A stretch of DNA of 64,000 bases from Puffinus mauretanicus (Eukaryota > Chordata > Aves > Procellariiformes > Procellariidae). Numbering within the stretch: position 1 is the stretch's first letter; every line of letters begins with the position of its first letter. The notes under the pieces were generated by a model that had not been told where the DNA came from, ran no database searches, and was given only the letters and a program-made list of their open reading frames with translations. The stretch is from the NCBI GenBank assembly GCA_023333565.1, contig JAJKFH010002198.1:1612001-1676000 (forward strand). Reading direction: 5' to 3'. Both the position numbers and the translations under genes were made by a program. Shown here one piece after another: positions 52,465 to 61,385 of this stretch.

Positions 52465-52470
52465 AATAAA
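52465..52470 (+). terminator. GREM2: possible proximal poly(A) signal
   Basis: Canonical AATAAA 169 bases after the stop codon, followed by a T-rich and then TG-containing stretch. It could give a short GREM2 isoform. Confidence 0.45.
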
Positions 52471-54609
52471 GCTTTTTAATGGGCTCTGTTAGGCACTTCA
52501 CCATAAAATTTCATTGTATTTCCATTATCATCTGGCGGTTGAATCTTCTGGAGTGGAGCAGGCTCCCAGAAGTTGGGATTGATCATCGAAGTGACCAGTT
52601 GGCTAGATCCAGCATTAAATGTTTCCACTGTGTGGAGTAAAGCCCTCTGTCCTACACTCCAGTCCCCTCCACGAGACAAGAACGCCTTCCCCGTGCTTTG
52701 GTCCGGAGCTTGCCGCTCCCACTTGGAAGTGCTGGGGTGCTGCCCGGGACGGGGGGACGCAGATGAGGGAGAGTAACGAGGAGCAACGTGCGAAAAGCAA
52801 GCAAGACTCTCCGATGAGGCTCATCTCCTTAAGACAACTTTAATTGTGCAATGACAAATGGTTCCGGGCTTGTTGTCTGAACGGCAGATAAGGAGCGAGG
52901 GGGAGAGGGCAAGGCGCTGGGTCAGCCACCGTGACCACGGAGCAGACTGAGGGTGGGTTCTGATGCTGTTGTGGTTAGAGTATATCAAACACGTGGTCTC
53001 TGCAGCAGTGTTTATTTTGTAACCTAGCTATAGTAAACAGCTGTTTAAAGTATTATAGACCTAGCCATGTATATTTTTCTTGTGGCAGAATATGCCAGAG
53101 ATTAAAATATGTTGAGTAAGAGACTTGGTTGCTAGGTCAGCTGCCTGGCTTAAAATGGACATGGTTTAACTAGGCTTTCGGTAGGTTTTTGTGTGTTAGA
53201 TATGTATGTGTTTCTTACTCCAAAAAGGACGACATCCATTTATGACCTTATATTTATGCCTGCTCAGACGGGGAAGGTGGGAGGGTAGTGGGAGAGGAGC
53301 TGAGAACACTTAGGGGAACAATGTTTCCCTTAAGGTATAAAAGCACTGTCACACAAAGGACAAAATTTGGTCGTTGCTGGACTGAATACAAAAGCTGCAT
53401 CAGTGTCATCAGGTTTTGGGAGTGGTGTCGCTCCCACGATTGGAAACCACGTTAATCTGTTAGCGTTAAAGGACAAACCCATCAGTCAGTGCCACTGGAG
53501 TGGGTCACAGCTGTAGGAGCAGGGCGAGAGTAAGTTGTAATTGCTGCAGTACTGGTGGTCCACTCAGTTTTTGACACATTATCAGTGTTGGTGAACACTT
53601 GCAGTTCATTTTAAGTCATGCTATGTTGTTATTCAGCTGATGGAGTTTAGCATGTCCTGTATATCCCGTTTGTTACAGTTCCGATCTGTATTAGTCCCAG
53701 CTGCATTAAAATCCTATGTCTCAAAACAAACCTTCCCCCAAACCAAAGCCCGTGAAGCTTACAAATTAAAAATGACACGCCGACTCCCTGATGCACGTCT
53801 CACAGTTCAGCGTATGCATCCAGTGAAACCAGCTTGCTCTGGGAGCCCTTTCCCGCCAGCCTCTTCACATGCAGCCACTTCAAGGGGTTAACGTGTTTAG
53901 CACTCTCGCCGGCCCGGGGTTCAGAGCCACAGGTCTCTATTATGTGAGACAGGCTGCTCTAAGAGGCTTTCAGGACTGAGCTCCACAAGCGCTCACCAAG
54001 CGGTTTACGGGGATTGGCACGGGCAGGATGAGGTTGGTCAGGTCTGTTAGTCCTATTACGTGAACGGCCATGGCTTTTCTGGTGTGATCTTTCAGCCTGT
54101 CAGAAGTGCACAGGGAGACGCCTCGCGCGGGGATTGCTTTAGAGGCTGTGGCTGCTGCGCTGCCAGCCTCGAGCCGGCCACCGAACGGGCACCGTCCAGT
54201 CTAGGCTTGAGAGCGTTGGTGTGGGTGGGGCGGGGGGGAAGGCGGCAATAGCTGTCTGTAGCCTACTAAGACTCCAGGGATCTCAGTCTCCGCTTGAAAG
54301 AAATGAACTGAAAGTCAGGCATTTTGGACTAGAGAGAGAAAAGCACCCTAATAACTTCAGTTAAGAAAAATGTGCAAGAATCTTTATCTTTAAGCTATGT
54401 CCTGCCTGGGTTTTTCACCAGTTTGCAATATGAATATGCTGCAGCTTAAAGCTCCTTCTAGGAGCTGTGTTTATGTAAAAACTGAGTTGAGCTTGTAATG
54501 GTTAAAACTGTATTTAATTCTTGTTTTATAAATGAAAACAAAAAATGAAGAAATGCTTTAAGTATAATGTAATTATTTTATAGGTCTACTATTAAATTAT
54601 AGATTAAAT

Positions 54610-54615
54610 AATAAA
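54610..54615 (+). terminator. GREM2: likely main poly(A) signal of GREM2
   Basis: AATAAA after a long AU-rich stretch (54,480-54,610) and before GT-rich sequence (GGTTATATGG, GGTGTACGGG). A further AATAAA at 54,826-54,831 is an alternative. Confidence 0.6.
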
Positions 54616-55598
54616 GCTACTCTAGGGTTATATGGCATCCAGGTGTACGGGCTTTGCTTCAACACCTTGTGTCCAACTGCTCTCGAATCAGTATATTCTC
54701 CAGCTTCCTTTTGACCCTACCAGATACAGGTAAATGATGGCTCACCCTGACAGCTTGAGAAAACCTAGCTACTTCTTTCCTTGTCCCCCACCCCCCTCAA
54801 AAGTACCTGCAAGGCAAGAGGGAAAAATAAATTGCACTAGTCCTAGATTCTGGAGTTGATTCTGCATGCACAAATTCTGCTTTTTGGTTAACTGACAAGA
54901 AGACAACCAAAGCTCCACCACTGGCTGAACTGCTGGCATCATTTGTGGTAAGAGAAGTAACTATTACCCTGACCTAAGTGGTTTTGCTTAAAATATAGCT
55001 AGATCTTTATGTAACAGGCACCAAACTACTCATAGAGGAAAAAAAAAAAGAAGTATATCTTAAGATATAGGTGAGCTTTAATGGTTGCGATCAGCTCTTG
55101 AATAAGTACACTGTATGTCTCTCCAAAGGTCGGGTAGTGTTTTGGTGTTTTTTTTTTTTTCTTTCCAACCCAGAGAAAAGATAGTTGCAAAATAATCTTG
55201 AAGGAAAACTTCAGTGAGGAAAGGGAGTTCTCACACTGAGGCGTGAGCCTCCATGTGACCAGAAGAGATGCCTGCCATGGGTCTTGAAAGAAGCAGGAGC
55301 ATCTCAACCACAACTAGCAAGGGAGGGCTATGTCCTTTATGGCACTATAACTGACACCTGCAGGAACCCTTTGCTCTCTTCCCTTCCCCGTCTCTTGCCC
55401 AAATCCTCTCACAGTTCAGCAATGTAATGGGTTTGGGGACTTTTTTTTTTTTTGAGTAGCTGTCGGTTTTGAGAATTACTGTTTTGCTGTGCTTTAGCTG
55501 CCTAAGCGTGGTCAGGGCCCTCTGCTCAGAACTCGCAAGTGCCTCTGTCAGTCGGCTCAGAAGGAGCTGAGGCAGCCATCTCCTCCAACGCCCCTCTC

Positions 55599-56153
55599 TC
55601 ATCTCCGCCTGTCTCTTAGCCACCCGCCTGCTTTGCAGGTAGCTTCGTCACCCAGCGCCCACCTGAACCTCTGCTGTTTGTGGTACAGCCCAGACTCCAG
55701 CTCCAGCTCTCCCAGCCTCTGGCTGCCCGACCGCGGAACCGCCATACCAGAGGCGTAAACGCTGTAATCCAAAAAACTCCCCCTTGTGGAAGCGATCCGA
55801 GAGCAAGGCAAGTCTCTCGGGGTAGATGAAAAAAGCTTGAGGTCAGATATAGATCCAGTATTTCTTAAAGTAGAGTGGTGGTGTGGGACAGGGGAAGGAC
55901 GGGGACAGTAAAGGTTAAGCTCTGCCACCATGGAACTGCTGCGTTGGCAGGGCCCCAATTTGGGGTGACTGACAAATGAAGTTTCTAAGAGCTTAAATTT
56001 GAGCTGCAGCTGGGAATAAATGAGAAAACAGTGCTGACTCAACGGGGACCCTTTATCTTCAGAAAGACACCATCTTTTTGAGGCAATGGACTTACAAGTA
56101 GGTTGGATGAATGTCAGGTACAGCACAGGTACAGATGGGTCTGTCATAAGCAT
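55599..56153 (-). CDS. unexplained open frame, 184 codons from the first ATG
   Basis: This is the longest open frame of the window outside GREM2 and the CpG island. It extends further upstream to a GTG at 56,231, giving 210 codons. The protein is rich in Ser, Pro, Leu and Arg, with no signal peptide, membrane segment or domain that I recognise. There is no poly(A) signal or splice context that convinces me. It lies antisense to the GREM2 direction, in the gap between two convergent genes. Chance can produce one such frame in a window of this size. I therefore list it as doubtful. Confidence 0.12.
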   Translation of the reverse strand: MLMTDPSVPVLYLTFIQPTCKSIASKRWCLSEDKGSPLSQHCFLIYSQLQLKFKLLETSFVSHPKLGPCQRSSSMVAELNLYCPRPSPVPHHHSTLRNTGSISDLKLFSSTPRDLPCSRIASTRGSFLDYSVYASGMAVPRSGSQRLGELELESGLYHKQQRFRWALGDEATCKAGGWLRDRRR

Positions 56154-57357
56154 CCCATTTGATTGATGGGTGGCAGACCTGAATGGTGTGGGGCATGGTT
56201 TTGTCTCCTCCCTTTGCTGACCTGTTCTCACTATCTTCAGAAAAACTCAGCTCCATCAGTTTTCACTTTTTCTGTCCATGGAAGTTTAAAATTGGTGTAA
56301 CTTAAGTAACTGATATAATGGACTTGGCACAAACTCGGCTTTGCTTATTAACCTAGAGTATGCAACGAAATAATTGCAATGCAAAGACTTGCTATATCTT
56401 CTCTCAATGAAATCAATAACTGCTTCCAACTTTTTAAGCTCATCACTGAAAAATCGGGCAAGAAAAAATGTCAGTCTATGGAAAATGTCGCTAATTGTAT
56501 TCCCGCTGCCACTGTTGGTTAATATTTAACTACATTTTAGAAGTGCTTTGGGATGATGAAAGGTGCTACTAAAAAAGCTAACCGCTACTGTGTCATGACA
56601 CGTGACAAAGTACCATGCTTCTGAAAGGCTTTAATTTGCAAACAAAACAACATGAATCTTGTTAGCTCCTCATAAAAATACAGAGCGTTATTCTCAGTAA
56701 GTCACATCTGCTGCTCAGGTATGAAAGTCCTTATTTAGCTGCTGCATTTGTTTAAGTAACAGTGAGCGATATGTGGTGTTGGTGATCAACAAAGGCTCAG
56801 AATTTTGTCCGTGAGAACTCTTGTAGGACTACAGCCAACTCAAAGTGTAGTATGCTTGATGTCGCAGTAAATGAGGGGAGAGGGGACCAATGGAGTGTTC
56901 GGCCTCTTTAAAACACACCCAAACAAACAAACAAAAGAACATTAGTCCAGAATTCTGTAAAAAGCTGAGTGTGTCACTGAAAAAAGAGCAGTGGTGAAAC
57001 TGACGCTGGGAATCCACTCTGGGAGTGCTGTGGGTCAACTTTGGTGCTGCACATAGTGGGCTACTTTACTTCGTGTGGAAGTTCGAAAACAGGCTAGAGA
57101 GAAGCTATAAAAGAGAGACATGTTCAACCAAATAGGTTGGGCCTGAGTAAAATGAAAGAGGAAAATCTATGTAGCAGCTTGTGTCTTAAGATCATAATAT
57201 GGTACCACCAGCTGCAGTCAGCCTTTGACACTGTTCTTCAGAGAGAGAGGTTTGCAAACAACTTTCAGTATCCGTGCTGCAGATCCAGTGAAAAGGGTAG
57301 TATGTATGTATGTGACAGTCCTACCAAGTTGCTGGACAACACTTTAATGATATAAAA

Positions 57358-57385
57358 CATATATATATACGTATGTATATATACA
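57358..57385. repeat. AT-rich dinucleotide run
   Basis: ATATATATATACGTATGTAT-type sequence, an imperfect (AT)n/(TG)n microsatellite in the intergenic gap. Confidence 0.75.
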
Positions 57386-57784
57386 AGACATTATAATATG
57401 CCAGTAATACTTTTTAATGCATATTTTTGCCCTAGTAGCAATTTCTTGAGGCTCTTACGTAGGCAGTGTTGGTAGGAACAGGTTACAAACCTGAGCCAAA
57501 TGCACTACTGGAAGGGAAGCCAGAGAAGCAAGTGATACTGTCTGATTGGGTAAAGGACTCTGAAGCTCCTCGCTACCACCACCTGGGGAAAAGGTAATAT
57601 ATCCACATAACTGGGAATTACTGCCACTATGCTTCCAAAAGGCAAAGAAAGAGAATCCCCTTTTCCACCGATCCCTTCACAAAGGTTTTTCCTTGATCAC
57701 AGGAGCCTGAATGGGATGTGGTGCTTAGAGAGCAAACGGTTGCTAGCAAACTACGACATAGCCTGACAGCGAAGACAGACGGCA

Positions 57785-59867
57785 GTTATTTCATTATTAT
57801 TCCTTTTATTTTCATATAAATTAACATTCTAAAAAATTTGAAATAGAAACACTAAATACAGTATTGCACATAGTGATCTTTGTTAGATGATCTATTATTT
57901 CATTTAGTATAGTAATATACATACTGTAGGTACTGAAGGAACAGGAAGGCTACAAATGAAAACATGCTACTGTATCCTTGCACTTAGGAGCAAAGTTAAG
58001 AGGAAAAGACTATTGTTTACATAAATACAAACATGGATTTGAATCAGTGCCATTAAAATAGCTTTATTTTTTAAAGTTTTTTCCATAACTTAGTTGTAAC
58101 AGCAAATAATATCTTCTTTTCACTTCCCTAAATAGTAATGTTACTCCCATCAACACAAAATTTTAGAATTCCATTCTTGGTAATTTATATCCCTGCCAGA
58201 AATTATTACAAGTACAGATTTTCACATAGGTTTGTCAGCAACAGGAGACTTGCTTTTCACATAGTGAAAAAAACATCTTTTGTAGTGCTTGGTATATGTG
58301 AAGAATAACAGATTCCTGAGGTCATATTTCGCACTTCCTTTTATGACACCCTGTAGGGTATACTAGCCTCTGGCCAGCTAGGAGTGTCTCTTGATGTGCT
58401 AGATTAGAGAGGGAATAGCCCAACCCAGCAGGTTAGAGCTCATTTGCCTTACCCCAGTGTCTTTCAGGCTCCAAGGTTGTGAGCACGGGCGCCCAATTCA
58501 GTTGCACACACAGGCTGCCTTCAGGAAAAGTGCGCTTTGAAAGAAAAGTGTTATCAATCAGGCTGATTGATTGGCTTGGGGCTCTTAAATTAGGGCTGGA
58601 GGAAGGGGTTGTTATTGGTTGAGCAGATCAAAACTGATATAGTAACTTCTGGATTGCAAATAGGAGTTAAGCATGTGGTCTAAAATGGAAGCCCTAAGTC
58701 ATAGATTTCAATCATTAACCCTCCTAGTCAGGGACACTGAAAGCCTGGAGGAAAAGTCTGCAATTCTGTTAAGTGTGAAATTGATGTCAATTAGTTGGTA
58801 GCCTATGTTCTGTCACTAGAGTTGGCTACTGTTTTCCATAAATGTCAATCCCCATGTGCATCTTTTAATGGCTCTCTAAAGGAGTTTTAAATTAACTGTA
58901 ACGCTAATTCCAAAGGGAAGTCATGTACATGTGGCCAAAAGCCTGTCTGACTTAAGTGATCAGCAGTTAAAACTATACTATACCTTCTAAAGTTCGTGTA
59001 AAAGTATTAGCTGCTTTATATATTAACAAACTATAACAGCCAAATCTCTCTCATACTCTCTATCATACTTCTGTGCTTTTCTGTATTTTTCTGCTTTTCA
59101 CTTATTCTTTTTTTTCCCCTTTTTCTTCTTTTTCATGCTGGATTTCTGACCCCCATACCACCTGGCATTCACTGTCTGGCAAAAGATGAAGTAAAAGTAT
59201 GCTGCCTTATCGATTTTAAAGATAGTTACAGTAAACATCTTGTTCCACAAATATTTAGTCATGGAGGGCAACCAAACAAGTTGGGAAAGCATTGATTATA
59301 CTGTATAAACAGCACTTAACGATTCAAAATACAAATTACAAATGCCAACATGAAACGGATACAAACAATTCACTAGGAGTAACATTTCTTTCCCTAATCT
59401 AAGTGCAGTGCCATGAAGTATTTGTGTTAGACAGATGTTGCCAGTAGGAATGGAAATGTTTTACTGTATCGAGTAGCATTCTTATGAAGTTCAACTTAAT
59501 GCAATTTTCAGCATGTTCAGAACTGATGCAGATGCCGCTTTTTATGCATGCTGACTTGGCCTATTTGTAATAACCATACACTTTACAAAATATCATTTCT
59601 GAGTGGCAAAGGAGATACAGACTACAGGGAAGGTGTTTCAAGTCCATACCTAGTCTATTGCTGGGCACTCCATTAAAGTGATTACATTCGTGAATGAATG
59701 TACAATAAGACATCAATTGGTGGAAAACTTCAGAGAACAAAAAGCGAATTCAAAAAGGTCAAGAAAGCAAATGATCAGGATGATGTAGTTTCCTTCCCCC
59801 TCACTCCCCACCCACGGGCATGTTGAGTTTTGGTAACCAGGTAACCATGGCTTTTGCTTTTCTTCTC
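57785..59867 (-). other. FMN2: FMN2 3'UTR
   Basis: This follows the FMN2 stop codon on the minus strand and is AT-rich throughout without repeats that I recognise. Minus-strand AATAAA signals are at 58,063-58,068 and 57,805-57,810. The distal one is taken as the end, giving about 2.1 kb. A lysine-rich frame at 59,098-59,145 lies within it and is not taken as coding. Confidence 0.65.
57805..57810 (-). terminator. FMN2: likely distal poly(A) signal of FMN2
   Basis: TTTATT on the plus strand, that is AATAAA on the minus strand (context GAAAATAAAAGG). A second AATAAA upstream in the transcript, at 58,063-58,068, could be used instead. Confidence 0.5.
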
Positions 59868-59894
59868 TCAGATTTTCATACTTATCTTTGCTTT
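59868..59894 (-). CDS. FMN2: formin-2, last coding exon (C-terminal 8 residues)
   Basis: On the minus strand a strong pyrimidine-rich acceptor (TTATTTTATTTTTCAG) is followed by codons reading KAKISMKI and then TGA (59,868-59,870). From memory the mammalian FMN2 tail reads KAKISMKT, so all but the last residue agree. The exon begins in phase 0, which fits the phase-0 end of the exon at 61,304. This short basic tail is next to the formin Spire-interaction (FSI) sequence, through which FMN2 recruits Spire to nucleate actin filaments. It is far too short to be found by open-frame length. The exon continues as 3'UTR. Confidence 0.88.
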   Translation of the reverse strand, partial: KAKISMKI

Positions 59895-61303
59895 CTGAAA
59901 AATAAAATAAATAAAAAAGAGCAAAAAATCGCGTATACATAAAACCACCTCACACAAATATGAAAAGCGCAGAAATACATAGGCTGATGTTCGATTATAT
60001 TTACTGTAGAGTTGACTTCACAAATAAATTTCCTTTGAAGCTAGAACTGGCAGCTACACACTGCTTGTGAAATGTTTTTGTTTACTTTCCTTTTCACTCT
60101 ATCAAATTTTCAGTAACGCTGAAAGTCCCACTTTCAGTGCAAAGAAGAATGATAATGATACAGGAATAATTAAGCTTATAGTTATTTCTTAAAAAAAAAC
60201 CAACAAAACCAAACCCTCTCCTTTATATACGGCAAGATACAGGTGAGGTGGAGAAATCCAAATCAATATTAGGGTTTTGGGGTTTTTTTTTTGAAGTAAC
60301 ATCTTAATCTGATTTCAAACAAAATCGATAAAATAAAGTCTAGTTTATCATTCCTAACCAAGCTGTTACTCCATTTACATTTCTTGTGGCACTAACCACA
60401 GCCAACTCTCCCTAGATATTGAGAATAAGAAACAATAAATGCAATATTATTTCTTCCTGTGTCAGATCATGTTAGTTAGAATATAGTAAAATACCACCTG
60501 CTTCATTTCAAGGCTGTGTCACAGTAACATAGCCATGACTACAAAGCACAAAAGAATTAAACCATGCCTGGGGGGGATGTACAAGGATACAGACACATGA
60601 AAAAATCTTCTGTTATAATATTTTACAAATATAATTGATGGCCAGTTGCTATAATTTTAATGTGAGGTACCTGATTAATTTTTCACTGGAGGAATATTCA
60701 TTTTCTGTAAAAATCAGTCATGATCCTAGCGATGCTTAGGCAATCATAGTGGAAAAGTTTCACTGAATGACTAGAATTACTCCTCTACTATCATTAAAGT
60801 TATTTATCTGTTTTCAGAAGAATGGTGAGAGCACAGTATTATGTTTTTCATAGGGTTTCTATTCCAAACAAATCCAGATCAGTGGAACAGAAGCCACTAG
60901 TATTTGATACAGGGATCCAAATTGAAAAATGTGTACCTATCACAATCCTTCCTTACATTTTGTAACTGCAGAAAAGAGAGCCAATACGGACTGAATAAGC
61001 TTGAAGACTGGAACTGCTTTTCTGCCTTCTAGGTGCATCCCACACCAAGACTGGGATGCAGACAGATTGGCAGGGTGGGGCAATAATACGCTGCTCTTGC
61101 TTGTGCTACATCAATTTTGTGGAGTAATATTGCTAGGCGGCATTCAAGTTTGTTAATCTAACGCCTTTTATGAAAATGTTAATCATTAAAAAAAAAAAAA
61201 ACAGAACAAAAAAGTACATCAAGAATAACATACCTATAAAATGCAAAGAGAAAAAGCTAGAATGAGTGATGGGAACAGAAGTATTGCTACAATTTTTACT
61301 TAC
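59895..61303 (-). other. FMN2: last FMN2 intron (1.4 kb)
   Basis: Bounded on the minus strand by the donor GTAAGT (61,298-61,303) and the acceptor TTTTTCAG ending at 59,895. It is AT-rich with no supported feature inside except A/T homopolymers near 60,190 and 61,188. Confidence 0.85.
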
Positions 61304-61385
61304 AATTCCGGAGTCATGTTTTGGTCTTATATTGTATAGCGACTTCCCCTTTTTCTGCCTGCAGACTTCCTCTGCTTCTTTAACT
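61304..61385 (-). CDS. FMN2: formin-2, penultimate coding exon (82 bp, FSI region)
   Basis: On the minus strand an acceptor TTTGTTTCTCTTCAG is followed by an exon that starts with the third base of an Arg codon. It then reads [18 protein letters not shown] and IRPKHDSGI, and ends exactly in phase at a consensus donor GTAAGT. The sequence is a close match to the C-terminal part of FMN2 after the FH2 domain. This part ends in a cluster of basic residues that binds the acidic KIND domain of Spire and also helps barbed-end and actin binding. The upstream exons, including FH2, are not recognised before 64,000 and should lie beyond the window. The gene is partial here. Confidence 0.93.

Larger units (their letters stand above)
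52297..54635 (+). other. GREM2: GREM2 3'UTR
   Basis: About 2.3 kb of non-coding sequence after the TGA. A proximal AATAAA at 52,465 would give a very short tail. The AT-rich end near 54,480-54,620, closing with AATAAA at 54,610-54,615, looks like the main end. Mammalian GREM2 also has a multi-kilobase 3'UTR. The stretch at 53,000-53,240, with repeated TGTATAT/TAGTAAAC-type AU-rich text, is a likely site for post-transcriptional control, but this is inference. Open frames inside are short and random-looking. Confidence 0.65.
54636..57784. other. short intergenic interval between convergent GREM2 and FMN2
   Basis: About 3 kb between the proposed 3' ends. It holds poly-T/poly-A tracts (for example 55,149-55,160 and 55,441-55,453), a GC-richer block at 55,540-55,770, and a TATATATATACGTATG run at 57,358-57,385. 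The one item worth note is the minus-strand open frame at 55,599-56,231, listed separately. No known repeat was recognised. Confidence 0.5.

Noticed and set aside
59098..59145. Minus-strand alternative last FMN2 exon ending KSSMKKKKKGKKKNK
   Set aside because: It has CAG before it and is in a usable phase, but the upstream stretch is purine-rich and lacks a pyrimidine tract. The KAKISMKI exon at 59,894 matches the family and has a strong acceptor. The lysines come from an A-rich run in the 3'UTR.
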